Shown: positions 34,131-43,130 of the stretch, in pieces
Layout: each line of letters opens with the position of its first letter
Position numbering within the stretch: the stretch's first letter is position 1
Assembly (NCBI GenBank): GCA_902765595.1
Contig: CACXAQ010000002.1
Coordinates: forward strand, 62,001 to 126,000
Length of the DNA: 64,000 nt
Source: Oscillospiraceae bacterium
GTDB lineage: Bacteria > Bacillota > Clostridia > Oscillospirales > Oscillospiraceae
Reading direction: 5' to 3'
Notes under the pieces: model-generated
What the model saw: only the letters and a program-made list of their open reading frames with translations
What the model was told of the DNA's origin: nothing
The model's database searches: none
Translations under genes and position numbers: made by a program

Positions 34131-34153
34131 CTTCGTGGAGGAGTTTACATAAC

Positions 34154-34906
34154 GTGTTTAAAACCACCAAGGGCCTCGTACTGCGGGAGGTCCGATACAA
34201 AGAAGCGGACCGGATCCTGACGATCCTGACGGAGTCGGACGGGAAGATCACCGCCAAGGCCAGGGGCGTCCTGCGCAAGTCCAGCCGCAGCGCCGCCGCC
34301 ACCCAGCAGCTCACCTGGTCGGAGCTGACCCTGTTCGGCAACCGGGGCAAGTGGACGGTGAACGAGGGCAGCGTGCTGGAGGGCTTTTCCGGCCTGCGGG
34401 ACGAGATCGAGCGGCTGGCCCTGGGCAGCTATTTTGCCGAGTGCCTGGAGGCCTTTGCCGTGGAGGATCAGCCGGATCCGGCGCTGCTGCAGCTGGGGCT
34501 CAACTCCCTGTACGCCCTCAGCGAGAAGCTGGGCGAGCCGGAGAAGATCAAGGCCGCCTTTGAGCTTCGGCTCATGTGCCTCACGGGCTTTCAGCCGGAC
34601 GTTCGCGCCTGCGCCGTCTGCGGCAAAACGGAGCCGGAGGACCCGGTTTTGAGTCTGGAGGACGGCGTGATCTGCTGTCGGAGCTGCCGAAAGGCCTCCT
34701 GGGACGGCGCCTTGCTGGAGGAGGGAGCCCTCGCCGCCATGCGCTATGTGGTCTCCGCCCCTGCGAAGAAGCTCTTTTCCTTTCCTCTGGAGGGGAGGGC
34801 GCTGCAAAACCTCTCCCGCGCCTCGGAGCGCTATGTCCAGGCCCATGCGGAGCGCCGCTTTTCCACCCTGGAATACTACAGACAGTTTACGGAGAAAACG
34901 ATATGA
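34154..34906 (+). CDS. recO: DNA repair protein RecO
   Basis: 250 residues from GTG 34154, which follows GGAGGAG by 10 bases; longer readings extend into the inverted-repeat segment. Loads RecA on SSB-coated DNA with RecR. N-terminal OB fold: KGLVLREVRYKEADRILTILTESDGKITAKARG. C-terminal zinc finger CAVCGK ... CCRSCRKA. Its stop overlaps the mutS2 start (ATGA). Confidence 0.95.
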   Translation: MFKTTKGLVLREVRYKEADRILTILTESDGKITAKARGVLRKSSRSAAATQQLTWSELTLFGNRGKWTVNEGSVLEGFSGLRDEIERLALGSYFAECLEAFAVEDQPDPALLQLGLNSLYALSEKLGEPEKIKAAFELRLMCLTGFQPDVRACAVCGKTEPEDPVLSLEDGVICCRSCRKASWDGALLEEGALAAMRYVVSAPAKKLFSFPLEGRALQNLSRASERYVQAHAERRFSTLEYYRQFTEKTI

Positions 34907-37278
34907 GTTTTTTTGAAAAATCCCTGAACACCCTGGAGCTGCCGGCCGTTTTGCAGATGCTCTCGGCCCAGGCGGTGGGGGAGACGGCCAAGGAACGGGC
35001 TCTCTTGCTGACGCCCGCGTCCGATCCCTTTGAGGTGAAGCGCCGCCTGGAGGAGACCAGCGCCGCCAAGACCATGATGGTGGTGCGCGGCAGCCCCAGC
35101 TTCTCCGGCGTCAAGGACGTGCGGGCCTCTCTGGCCCGGGCGGACCTGGGCGGCGCCCTCAACACCCGGGAGCTGCTGGATATTGCCCGGGTGCTCCAGT
35201 GCGCCCGCCTGGTGCGGGGCTATCTGGCCGATGACAGCGTGGGCAGCACCTGCATCGACTCCCTGTTCCACGCCCTGCGGGCCAATAAATTCCTGGAAGA
35301 GAAGATCGGCACCTCCATCGTGGGGGAGGATGAGATCGCCGACGGCGCGTCCCCGGAGCTTGCGGACATCCGCCGGAAGATGCGGGCCGCTGCGGCCCGG
35401 GCCCGGGACGCGCTGCAGAAGATCCTCTCCTCGCCCTCCTACGCCAAGGCCCTTCAGGAGCCCATCATCACCATGCGCTCCGACCGCTATGTGGTCCCGG
35501 TGAAGGCTGACCACAAGGGGGCCGTCCCCGGGCTGGTGCATGATATTTCCGCCACGGGGCAGACTCTCTTCGTGGAGCCCATGGCGGCGGTGAAGGCCAA
35601 CAACGAGCTGCGGGAGCTGGCAGCCAAGGAGAAGCAGGAGATCGAGCGGATCCTGGCGGAGCTCTCCGCCGACTGCGCCGAGCACCGCGGGGACATCGAC
35701 TCGGACTTCGACCTGCTGGTGCGGCTGGACCTGATCTTCGCCAAGGCCAAGCTCAGCTATAAGCTGGACTGCCAGGAGGCCAGCCTGGAGGGAGAGGGCA
35801 TCGTGCTGCGCCGGGCGCGGCATCCGCTGCTGGACCAGGCCAAGGCCGTCCCCATCGACGTGGAGCTGGGCGACAGCTTCGATACCCTGGTCATCACCGG
35901 CCCCAACACCGGCGGCAAGACCGTGTCCCTGAAGACCATCGGCTTGCTTGCCGCCATGAACCAGTGCGGCCTGCACATCCCCGCCGCCGACGGCAGCAAG
36001 CTGCCGGTGTTCCGGCACATCCTGGCGGACATCGGCGATGAGCAGAGCATCGAGCAGAGCCTCTCCACCTTCTCGGCCCACATGACCAACATCGTGAGTA
36101 TCCTGCAGGAGTGCGACGAGAAGTCCCTGCTGCTCTTTGACGAGCTGGGCGCCGGCACCGACCCCACCGAGGGCGCGGCCCTGGCCATCTCCATCATCGA
36201 GTATGCCCGTCAGAAGGGGGCCATGATCGCCGCCACCACCCACTACGCCGAGCTGAAGGTCTACGCCACCAACGAGCCCGGCGTGCAGAACGCCTCCTGC
36301 GAGTTTGACGTGGAGACCCTGCGGCCCACCTACCACCTGCTGGTGGGCATCCCCGGCAAATCCAACGCCTTTGCCATCTCCAAGCGCCTGGGCCTGGGGG
36401 AAGACATCATCGACGACGCCAGGAGCCGGGTGAGCACCGACAGCGCCAGCTTTGAGGCCACCATCGAAAAGCTGGAGCAGACCCGTCTGCTGCTGGAGAA
36501 GGACCGGGAAGAGGCGGCCAGGAAGCTGCGGGAGGCGGAGGAGAACAACCGGAAATCCGCCCAACTGCGCAAGGAGCTGGAGGTGCGGCTGGAGAAGGCC
36601 GACCTCAAGGCCAAGCGGGACGCCGAACGCATCCTGCGGGAGGCCAAGGAAACGGCCGAGGCTACCTTCCGGGAACTGGACGAAATGCGGGAGAAGGCAA
36701 ACGACGAGGACAATATCCAGCGCATCAACGAGGCCCGCAGCGAGCTCAGGCGCCGTCTGAACCAGTCCGCGGACGCCCTGCGCGAGCAGGAGCTGCCCAA
36801 GGAGGCCGAGCAGGTATCCTCCCGGCCCGTCCGCCCCGGTGATACGGTGCAGATCAAGTCCATGGGCATGAAGGCGGAGGTGCTCTCCGTCTCGCCCGAC
36901 CGGGTGCTCTCCCTGCGGGCGGGCATCATGAACGTCACTGCCCGGGAGGACGAGGTGCTGCTGCTGGAGGGCGTGGCCCAGCAGACGAAGAAGAACACTG
37001 CCTCTCTTGCAGGCTCTGCGACCCTGCGCAGCGCCATTTCTCCGGAGATCGACCTGAGGGGCATGGAGGCCATCGAGGCGGTCCTGGCGGCGGAGCGTTA
37101 CCTGGACAGCGCCGTGATGGGCAAGCTCAAAACCGTCACCATCATCCACGGCAAGGGAACCGGCGCCCTGCGCACGGCGGTGCAGAACATGCTGCGCCAC
37201 AACAAGTTCGTCAAATCCTTCCGCCTGGGCCGCTTCGGCGAGGGCGAGGCGGGCGTGACCATCGTGGAATTAAAATGA
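34903..37278 (+). CDS. mutS2: Endonuclease MutS2
   Basis: 791 residues. MutS-like ATPase with a C-terminal Smr nuclease domain; known for suppressing recombination and for splitting collided ribosomes in Bacillus. ATPase: Walker A TGPNTGGKTVSLK (about 330-342), Walker B LLFDELGAGTDP, and TTHYAELK. A coiled-coil segment (about 520-630, Glu/Arg/Lys rich) follows. Smr domain from about 715: IDLRGMEAIEAV, HGKGTGALR. Last gene of the yqfC-mutS2 run; no clear terminator follows. Confidence 0.96.
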   Translation: MSFFEKSLNTLELPAVLQMLSAQAVGETAKERALLLTPASDPFEVKRRLEETSAAKTMMVVRGSPSFSGVKDVRASLARADLGGALNTRELLDIARVLQCARLVRGYLADDSVGSTCIDSLFHALRANKFLEEKIGTSIVGEDEIADGASPELADIRRKMRAAAARARDALQKILSSPSYAKALQEPIITMRSDRYVVPVKADHKGAVPGLVHDISATGQTLFVEPMAAVKANNELRELAAKEKQEIERILAELSADCAEHRGDIDSDFDLLVRLDLIFAKAKLSYKLDCQEASLEGEGIVLRRARHPLLDQAKAVPIDVELGDSFDTLVITGPNTGGKTVSLKTIGLLAAMNQCGLHIPAADGSKLPVFRHILADIGDEQSIEQSLSTFSAHMTNIVSILQECDEKSLLLFDELGAGTDPTEGAALAISIIEYARQKGAMIAATTHYAELKVYATNEPGVQNASCEFDVETLRPTYHLLVGIPGKSNAFAISKRLGLGEDIIDDARSRVSTDSASFEATIEKLEQTRLLLEKDREEAARKLREAEENNRKSAQLRKELEVRLEKADLKAKRDAERILREAKETAEATFRELDEMREKANDEDNIQRINEARSELRRRLNQSADALREQELPKEAEQVSSRPVRPGDTVQIKSMGMKAEVLSVSPDRVLSLRAGIMNVTAREDEVLLLEGVAQQTKKNTASLAGSATLRSAISPEIDLRGMEAIEAVLAAERYLDSAVMGKLKTVTIIHGKGTGALRTAVQNMLRHNKFVKSFRLGRFGEGEAGVTIVELK

Positions 37279-37371
37279 CAAAGTCCCGTCTTTTTCGATA
37301 GAAAAACCGTATAAAAGAGAAACGGACGGACCGCCCGGAAATGGTAAAAATCACGAAACGGCGGAAAGCGG

Positions 37372-37400
37372 TTGACGATTGGTCGAAAATTTGATAAAGT
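37372..37400 (+). promoter_or_regulatory. Promoter of ptsH
   Basis: TTGACG (37372-37377), 17 bases, TAAAGT (37395-37400), 49 bases before the HPr start. Confidence 0.7.
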
Positions 37401-37448
37401 GGCATAGAATCCAATGGATCCATTTATAAAGTATAAGGAGATGCGGGC

Positions 37449-37712
37449 ATGATTTCCAAGGAAGTAGTTATCAACAATCAGGTGGGTCTCCACGCAAGAC
37501 CCGCAACGTTCTTCATTCAGAAGGCCAATGAGTTCAAGAGCAGCATCTGGGTCGAGAAGGAAGAGCGGCGCGTCAACGCCAAGAGCCTTCTGGGCGTTCT
37601 GTCCCTTGGCATCGTGAAGGGTACCGCCATCACCATCATTGCCGACGGCACCGATGAGGACGCGGCCATTGCCACGCTTTCGGAGCTGATCGATTCCGAT
37701 TTCTCCGAGTAA
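37449..37712 (+). CDS. ptsH: Phosphocarrier protein HPr
   Basis: 87 residues. Carries phosphate from enzyme I to PTS sugar permeases. VGLHARPA places the phosphorylated His at residue 15, and NAKSLLGVLSLG places the regulatory Ser at residue 46, so both catalytic transfer and catabolite control by HPr kinase are possible. It is not next to ptsI, which is common in Clostridia. SD AAGGAGATG. Monocistronic with its own promoter and terminator. Confidence 0.96.
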   Translation: MISKEVVINNQVGLHARPATFFIQKANEFKSSIWVEKEERRVNAKSLLGVLSLGIVKGTAITIIADGTDEDAAIATLSELIDSDFSE

Positions 37713-37734
37713 GTCCGGCAAACATACAGAAGAT

Positions 37735-37764
37735 AGGGGTGTGCTTCCTGCACACCCCTTTTTC
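37735..37764 (+). terminator. Terminator after ptsH
   Basis: AGGGGTGTGC pairs with GCACACCCCT over TTCCT, followed by TTTT. Confidence 0.9.
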
Positions 37765-37789
37765 AAAATTCCGATCGGGAGGTGAGGAC

Positions 37790-39655
37790 ATGCTGGATAC
37801 TCTGCGGGAAAAAGCCAATCGGCTGCCCCTGCTGCCCGGGGTCTACATCATGCTGGACGCCCGGGGCGAGGTCATCTACGTGGGCAAGGCCAAAAAGCTG
37901 AAAAACCGGGTCAGCAGCTATTTCCACGGGGAGCATCTGCCCAAGGTGGCCGCCATGGTGGAAAAGGTGGCGGACTTCAACGTCATCGTCGCCGGCAGCG
38001 AGTTTGAGGCCCTGGTGCTGGAAAACTCCCTCATCAAGCGCCACAAGCCCCACTATAACATCCTCCTGAAGGACGACAAGGGCTATCCCTTCGTGCGGGT
38101 GGACCCCAGAGAGGAGTATCCGGTGATGAGCCTCTCGAGCCGCGCTGCCAAGGACGGGGCCAAATACTACGGCCCCTTCGGCGGCCGCTATCAGACCCGC
38201 GAGATCCTGAACACCATCTGCAAGGCTCTGCTGCTGCCGGACTGCAGCCGCAAATTCCCCCGGGACATCGGCAAAGAGCGGCCCTGCCTGAACTACCACA
38301 TGGGCACCTGCGCCGGCTGGTGTCTGCAGGACAGCAGCCCGGAGGACTACCGGGCCAGGATGCGCCAGGCGGTGCTGATCCTGGAGGGAAAGAGCGGGGA
38401 ACTGATCGAAGATCTGAAGCGCCAGATGGAGCAGGCGGCGGAGGAGCTGCGCTTTGAGAAAGCCGCGGAGCTTCGGGACCGGGTGCGGGCCATCGAGGGC
38501 GTGACCGTCAAGCAGCGGGTGATCGCCACGGCCTTCGCCGATACCGACGCCATCGGCTTCTGCCGGGGCGCCAAGACCTGCTTTACCGTGCTGCATTTTG
38601 TGAACGGGGACCTGGCCGACAAGGACGTGGAGATGATGGACGAGCCCCTGGAGGAGGACGGCGAGGCGGTCTCCGATCTGGTGCGGCAGTACTACACCGC
38701 CCACCGGGGCGGCTGGCCCAAATCCATCCTTTTGCCCTGCGAGATCGAGGATCGGGAGGAGCTGGAGACCCTGCTCAGCGAGACCGCCGGACGGCGGGTC
38801 TATATCGAAACGCCCCACCGGGGTGAGCGGATGCGCCTGATCGAAAGCGCCGCCCTCAACGCCCGGGAGGAGATCCAGCGCCGCACCACCATGGCCCAGC
38901 GCCGCAGCAAGACCCTGGAGTGGCTCCAGAAGGCACTGGAGCTGGAGCAGTTCCCCGCCCGGATCGAGGCCTTCGATATCTCAAACCTGGGCGACACCGG
39001 GATCGTGGCGGCCATGACCGTCCATGTGGACGGCAAGCCCCTCAAGCGGGACTATCGGAAGTTTCGCATCAAGGACCTGGAGGGGGCTGACGACTATGCC
39101 AGCATGTACCAGGCGGTGTACCGCCGTTTCAAGCGCTATGTGGACGGGGACGCGCACTTCGCTCCGCTGCCGGACCTGCTGCTGATCGACGGGGGCGAAA
39201 ACCACGCGGCCACGGCTGTACGCGCCCAGCAGGATCTGGGCCTTTCGGTACCCACCTACGGCATGGTCAAGGACGACCGGCACCGGACCCGCGCCCTCAT
39301 CACCCCGGAGGGGCGGGAGATCGGCATCCAGGCCAACCAGGCGGTCTTCGCCCTCATCGGCAACATCCAGGAGGAGACCCATAACACCGCCATCGGCTAC
39401 CAGCGCTCCTTGCGAAACGAGAGCTATGCTTCGGCGCTGGAGAAGATCGAGGGCGTGGGCCCCAAACGGAAGAACGACCTGCTCAAGGCCTTCAAGTCCG
39501 TCAAGGCCATCCGGGAGGCGGAGGAGGAACAGCTGGCTCTTGTGGTGCCACGGAACGCGGCCAGGGCGATTTATCGCTGTTTTCATGATCAGGAAGAGGG
39601 AGAAGCCCCTCATCAGTCGCCTTCGGCGACAGCTTCCCCCCGGGGGGAAGCCTGA
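37790..39655 (+). CDS. uvrC: Excinuclease ABC subunit C
   Basis: 621 residues from ATG 37790 (SD GGGAGGTGAGG). Makes both incisions in nucleotide excision repair. GIY-YIG domain at the N-terminus (LPLLPGVYIMLDARGEVIYVGKAK, in two motifs), UVR domain (about 205-240), RNase H-like C-terminal nuclease (IEAFDISNLGDTG, DLLLIDGG) and a HhH pair (KIEGVGPKRKNDLL). The last 20 residues (about 602-621) come from a palindromic repeat at 39598-39652 and are not part of the usual protein. First gene of uvrC-rsmD-coaD. Confidence 0.95.
   Translation: MLDTLREKANRLPLLPGVYIMLDARGEVIYVGKAKKLKNRVSSYFHGEHLPKVAAMVEKVADFNVIVAGSEFEALVLENSLIKRHKPHYNILLKDDKGYPFVRVDPREEYPVMSLSSRAAKDGAKYYGPFGGRYQTREILNTICKALLLPDCSRKFPRDIGKERPCLNYHMGTCAGWCLQDSSPEDYRARMRQAVLILEGKSGELIEDLKRQMEQAAEELRFEKAAELRDRVRAIEGVTVKQRVIATAFADTDAIGFCRGAKTCFTVLHFVNGDLADKDVEMMDEPLEEDGEAVSDLVRQYYTAHRGGWPKSILLPCEIEDREELETLLSETAGRRVYIETPHRGERMRLIESAALNAREEIQRRTTMAQRRSKTLEWLQKALELEQFPARIEAFDISNLGDTGIVAAMTVHVDGKPLKRDYRKFRIKDLEGADDYASMYQAVYRRFKRYVDGDAHFAPLPDLLLIDGGENHAATAVRAQQDLGLSVPTYGMVKDDRHRTRALITPEGREIGIQANQAVFALIGNIQEETHNTAIGYQRSLRNESYASALEKIEGVGPKRKNDLLKAFKSVKAIREAEEEQLALVVPRNAARAIYRCFHDQEEGEAPHQSPSATASPRGEA
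39598..39652. repeat. Palindromic repeat forming the 3' end of uvrC
   Basis: GTCGCC-TTC-GGCGAC (39616-39630) and the 20-base perfect palindrome at 39632-39651 (GCTTCCCCCC and its complement). The uvrC stop TGA follows at 39653. It resembles an extragenic repeat that has been captured by the reading frame. Confidence 0.65.
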
Positions 39656-39671
39656 AAGGAAGGAGATCAAA

Positions 39672-40214
39672 ATGCGTGTGATCACCGGTTCCGCCCGGGG
39701 CAGAAAGCTGAAGACCCCGGAAAACTATGACATTCGCCCCACCACGGACAACGTGAAGGAGGCGCTGTTCAACATCATCCAGTTCGACGTCGAGGGCCGG
39801 CGGGTGCTGGATCTCTTCGCCGGCACCGGTCAGCTCGGCATCGAGGCGCTGAGCCGGGGGGCGAGAAGCTGCGTCTTCACCGACGAGAGCCGGGAGGCCG
39901 TGAAGATCGTCAAGGAGAACCTGAAGACCTGCGGCCTGGAAGGGACTGTTCTGCAGACGAACGCCCTGGATTATCTCCGCCGGGGGGAGCGATTTGACCT
40001 GATCTTTCTGGACCCACCCTATGACGCGGGCTTGTATGAGCCCGTGCTGAAAACCATCAATTCGGTTGACAACCTGTCGGATGGTGGTATAATTATCTGT
40101 GAGACTCGGCGGGAGATCCCGCTGCCCGTGCTGGAAGCGCCTTACCGGAAGAGGAAGGAATACCGCTACGGGAAGGTCAAAATCTGTATTTATACGAAGG
40201 AAAGCCAGGTATGA
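39672..40214 (+). CDS. rsmD: 16S rRNA (guanine-966-N2)-methyltransferase
   Basis: 180 residues from ATG 39672 (SD AAGGAGATC). Methylates G966 of 16S rRNA using SAM. MRVITGSARGRKL, RPTTDNVKEALFNI, VLDLFAGTGQLGIEALSRGA (SAM site) and the catalytic LIFLDPPYDAG are all standard. It overlaps coaD by 4 bases, the usual rsmD-coaD coupling. Confidence 0.96.
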   Translation: MRVITGSARGRKLKTPENYDIRPTTDNVKEALFNIIQFDVEGRRVLDLFAGTGQLGIEALSRGARSCVFTDESREAVKIVKENLKTCGLEGTVLQTNALDYLRRGERFDLIFLDPPYDAGLYEPVLKTINSVDNLSDGGIIICETRREIPLPVLEAPYRKRKEYRYGKVKICIYTKESQV

Positions 40215-40705
40215 GTATCGCCATCTGCCCCGGCAGCTTTGACCCCATCACCCTGGGCCATCTGAACATCATCCGCCGCAGCGCGCAGATCTTTGACCGG
40301 GTCATCGTCTGCATCATGCATAACGCCATGAAGCCCAACCCCATGTTCACCGTGGAGGAGAAGGTGGAGATGGTCCGCAAGGCCACGGAGCGATATCCCA
40401 ATGTGACGGTGGACTGGTCGGACGGGCTGCTGGCGGAGTACGCGCGGCAGTATCCAGGCGCCGTCATCGTCAAGGGCCTGCGCGCCGCCTCGGACTTTGA
40501 GTACGAGTTTCAGATGAACCTCATCAACAAGAAGATCAATCCCGATCTGGAGACCATGTTCCTGACCGCCAGCGGCAAGTACACCTTCCTCAGCTCCTCC
40601 GTGGTGCGGGAGATGGCCGTCTACGGCGCGGATCTCACGGGCCTTGTGCCCCATGAGCTGATCGGCCAGATCGAGGAAAAGGCCAAGCAGTGGAGGATGA
40701 AATAA
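40211..40705 (+). CDS. coaD: Phosphopantetheine adenylyltransferase
   Basis: 164 residues. Fourth step of coenzyme A synthesis, ATP plus 4'-phosphopantetheine. CPGSFDPITLGHLNIIRR holds the TxGH nucleotidyltransferase motif; KGLRAASDFEYEFQM and FLSSSVVREMA match the active-site end. Its stop shares one base with the next start. Confidence 0.97.
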   Translation: MSIAICPGSFDPITLGHLNIIRRSAQIFDRVIVCIMHNAMKPNPMFTVEEKVEMVRKATERYPNVTVDWSDGLLAEYARQYPGAVIVKGLRAASDFEYEFQMNLINKKINPDLETMFLTASGKYTFLSSSVVREMAVYGADLTGLVPHELIGQIEEKAKQWRMK

Positions 40706-41199
40706 TGGAAAACAACGACGTGATGGAACTGCTGGACATCCTGTTCGGCATGATCAGCGAGGCCTGGAATGTTCCCCTGGGCGGTGACAAATGCGTTATC
40801 GAGCGGGAAAAGGCCCTGAGCATCATCAACGACATCAAGGCGGCCCTGCCTTCCTCCATCGCGGAGGCGAAGCGCCTGGTGGCGGCCAGGGATGAGTTCA
40901 TCGGCAACGCCAAGCGGGAGGCTGAGGCCATGCGCAAGAGCGCCGAGGAGAAGTCCCGCCTGCTGGTGGATGAGCAGGAGATCACCCGCATCGCCCGCAG
41001 CCGCTCAGCGGAGATGATCGCCGAGGCCGAGGCCAAGTCCACCGAGCTGCGCCGGGTGGCCAAGGAGTATGTGGACGACCTGATGCGTCAGACGGAGGAG
41101 AACCTCTCCGGCTCTCTGGACGCGATCCGCGCCGCCCGCAGCAGCTTCCGCAGCGCCAAGGCACCGAAACGACCCGTAGCCGAGGACAAGGAAGCGTAA
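40705..41199 (+). CDS. Coiled-coil protein downstream of coaD
   Basis: 164 residues from ATG 40705 (GGAGG 8 bases upstream; a GTG at 40690 is an in-frame alternative). After a short N-terminal part (MELLDILFGMISEAWNVPLG) most of the chain, about 35-145, is charged, Ala-rich coiled coil (EAKRLVAARDEFIGNAKREAEAMRKSAEEK and onward, split into heptads), like ATP synthase b or DivIVA-type proteins. A homologue after coaD is common in Clostridia, often labelled ATPase without proof. It may be a scaffold; no enzymatic motif is visible. Confidence 0.65.
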   Translation: MENNDVMELLDILFGMISEAWNVPLGGDKCVIEREKALSIINDIKAALPSSIAEAKRLVAARDEFIGNAKREAEAMRKSAEEKSRLLVDEQEITRIARSRSAEMIAEAEAKSTELRRVAKEYVDDLMRQTEENLSGSLDAIRAARSSFRSAKAPKRPVAEDKEA

Positions 41200-41216
41200 T
41201 CCCAAATCCATAATCA

Positions 41217-41259
41217 CTTAAGAAAAAACCGCGCCGGGTCGGCGCGGTTTTTTCTTAAG
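41217..41259 (+). terminator. Terminator after the coaD operon
   Basis: CTTAAGAAAAAACCGCGCC pairs perfectly with GGCGCGGTTTTTTCTTAAG. Confidence 0.93.
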
Positions 41260-41311
41260 CTATTAGGGAGCGATACATTAAAAAAAGACAAATAGTTACA
41301 GACATTTGTGC

Positions 41312-41340
41312 TTGCATTTTGCAGAGGGCTCCCCTATAAT
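41312..41340 (+). promoter_or_regulatory. Promoter of the dcw cluster
   Basis: TTGCAT (41312-41317), 17 bases, TATAAT (41335-41340), just before the MraZ boxes. Confidence 0.85.
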
Positions 41341-41348
41341 GGAGGTGC

Positions 41349-41375
41349 AAAGTGGTTTGAAGTGGTGGAAAATGG
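41349..41375 (+). promoter_or_regulatory. MraZ operator (three 10-bp spaced boxes)
   Basis: AAAGTGG (41349-41355), GAAGTGG (41359-41365) and AAAATGG (41369-41375) repeat every 10 bases directly after the -10 box. MraZ is known to bind such direct repeats and repress its own operon. Confidence 0.75.
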
Positions 41376-41411
41376 AGTAAAATTCCAGGAGATATAAAAG
41401 GAGCGATTTGC

Positions 41412-41828
41412 GTGACAGGCGAATATCAACACTCTCTTGACAATAAAGGACGTCTTTTTATTCCTGCCAAGCTCCGGGATGAGCTGGGCGAGATTTTTTT
41501 CATTACCCTCTCGATGGATCGCTGCCTCAGCGCCTACAGCAGTGAGGCCTGGGAGAGCTTTTCGGAAAAGGTCGCGGCAATGCCCTATGTGAAGCAGCGG
41601 AAAATGCGCCCGCTTTTTGCCCATGCCGCCCGCTGCGAGCTGGACAATCAGGGCCGTGTCCTGATCCCGCAGAACCTGCGGGATTACGCCGGCTTTACCA
41701 AAAACGTCACCGTGGTCGGCTGCAACAATCACGCGGAGCTATGGGACAGCGAGGCGTGGAACGCGGTGTTTGAAGCGGAGACTACGCCCGAGAACATTGC
41801 TGCGGTGATGGAGGAGCTGGAGTTCTGA
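41412..41828 (+). CDS. mraZ: Transcriptional regulator MraZ
   Basis: 138 residues from GTG 41412 (SD AAAGGAG, 8 bases). Two AbrB-like SpoVT folds: GEYQHSLDNKGRLFIPAKLRDEL and CELDNQGRVLIPQNLRDYA, each with the DxxGR pattern. DNA-binding ring protein that regulates the dcw operon through the boxes at 41349-41375. It shares one base with rsmH. Confidence 0.96.
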   Translation: MTGEYQHSLDNKGRLFIPAKLRDELGEIFFITLSMDRCLSAYSSEAWESFSEKVAAMPYVKQRKMRPLFAHAARCELDNQGRVLIPQNLRDYAGFTKNVTVVGCNNHAELWDSEAWNAVFEAETTPENIAAVMEELEF

Positions 41829-42763
41829 TGGACCTGCCGCGGCATGTTTCCGTCCTTCTGGACGAGTGCATCGAAAATCTGAACATTCGCCCGGACGGGA
41901 TCTATGTGGACGGGACTCTTGGCCTGGGGGGACACTCCTTTGAGATCGCCTCCCGCCTCACCGCCGGGCGGCTCATCGGCATTGACCGGGACCCCAGCGC
42001 AATCGAGCGCGCGGGGCACCGGTTATCGCCCTTTGGGGAGCGGGTGACGCTGGTCCACGGCAATTTCAGCGACGCCGTCCAGATCCTGGATTCCCTGGGG
42101 ATCCGGGGCGTGGACGGGATGCTGTTTGACCTGGGCGTGTCCTCCCCGCAGCTGGACGAGGCGGAGCGGGGCTTTTCCTATATGCAGGACGCGCCGCTGG
42201 ACATGCGCATGGACAGTACGGCTTCCCTCACCGCCTACGATGTGGTAAACGGCTGGGACGAGGGGCGGCTGAACCGGATCCTCTGGGATTACGGGGAAGA
42301 GCGATATGCCCGCCGCATCAGCGCCGCCATTCTGGCGGCAAGAGCGAAAAAGCCCATCGAGAGCACCCTGGAGCTGGTGGAGGTCATCAAAAGCGCCATG
42401 CCTGCCGCGGCTCTGCGGGAAAAGCAGCACCCGGCCAAGCGGAGCTTTCAGGCCATCCGCATCGCCGTCAACGACGAGCTGGGTGAGGTGGAGCGAATGA
42501 TGGACACCGTGCCGGACAAGCTGAATGTGGGCGGCAGGCTGTGCGTCATCAGCTTTCACTCTCTGGAGGACCGGATCGTGAAAAACGGCATCGCCCGCCG
42601 GGAGAACGGCTGCACCTGCCCCCGGGAGGCGCCCATCTGTACCTGCGGCTTCGTAAAGACCCTGCGCAGCGTGAGCCGAAAACCCATTTTGCCGAGCGAG
42701 GACGAAATAGAGAGAAATCCACGCTCCCGCAGCGCGAAACTGCGCGTGGCGGAGAGAGTGTGA
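41828..42763 (+). CDS. rsmH: 16S rRNA (cytosine-1402-N4)-methyltransferase
   Basis: 311 residues. HVSVLLDECIENL, YVDGTLGLGGHS (SAM site), DLGVSSPQLDEAERGFSY and RSFQAIRIAVNDEL, then ISFHSLEDRIVK and a Cys-rich segment CTCPREAPICTCG, are the family pattern. Dimethylates C1402 with RsmI. It is the standard second gene of the dcw cluster. Confidence 0.97.
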   Translation: MDLPRHVSVLLDECIENLNIRPDGIYVDGTLGLGGHSFEIASRLTAGRLIGIDRDPSAIERAGHRLSPFGERVTLVHGNFSDAVQILDSLGIRGVDGMLFDLGVSSPQLDEAERGFSYMQDAPLDMRMDSTASLTAYDVVNGWDEGRLNRILWDYGEERYARRISAAILAARAKKPIESTLELVEVIKSAMPAAALREKQHPAKRSFQAIRIAVNDELGEVERMMDTVPDKLNVGGRLCVISFHSLEDRIVKNGIARRENGCTCPREAPICTCGFVKTLRSVSRKPILPSEDEIERNPRSRSAKLRVAERV

Positions 42764-42767
42764 GGAT

Positions 42768-43049
42768 ATGAAAAGACCGGAAAACCTGTTTCGCGCCATC
42801 TGCCTTTGCTTTTCTGTTCTGCTGCTGGTGCTGAGCCTGCTGTGGGACATCCGGCTGGCCGCGCTGAACGACCTGGCGGCCGGAAAAAAGCGGGAGACGG
42901 AGCGGCTAAAGGCGGAAAACGCCCGCCTTCTGGCCCGCTGCGAGAGCAGTCTGAGCCTGGAAGAGATCGAGCGCTACGCCGTGGAGGAGCTGGGGATGCA
43001 GCGACTCAGCGGCGAGCAGATGATTTGGGTGGGGGAGCCGGTCGATTAA
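42768..43049 (+). CDS. ftsL: Cell division protein FtsL-like
   Basis: 93 residues. One membrane helix (about 10-28) is followed by a coiled coil (about 36-65) and EIERYAVEELGMQRLSGEQMIWV, the conserved end of FtsL/DivIC-type septum proteins. Sequence is variable in this family, so position after rsmH and before the PBP gene is the main support. Forms the DivIB-FtsL-DivIC complex that activates septal wall synthesis. Confidence 0.85.
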   Translation: MKRPENLFRAICLCFSVLLLVLSLLWDIRLAALNDLAAGKKRETERLKAENARLLARCESSLSLEEIERYAVEELGMQRLSGEQMIWVGEPVD

Positions 43050-43130
43050 GAAACAGAGCCGCTTCAAAAGAAGAATCCTTGGATCAGCCGCGGAATATAC
43101 TTTTGTATCTTTCTTAAGCGGGTGATCGAC

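Noticed and set aside
34064..34153. N-terminal extension of RecO by 30 codons
   Set aside because: The extension lies in the inverted-repeat segment; RecO homology begins at the GTG at 34154, which has a good ribosome binding site.
34876..37200. 774-codon minus-strand frame opposite mutS2
   Set aside because: Antisense shadow with no domain; mutS2 has all its motifs.
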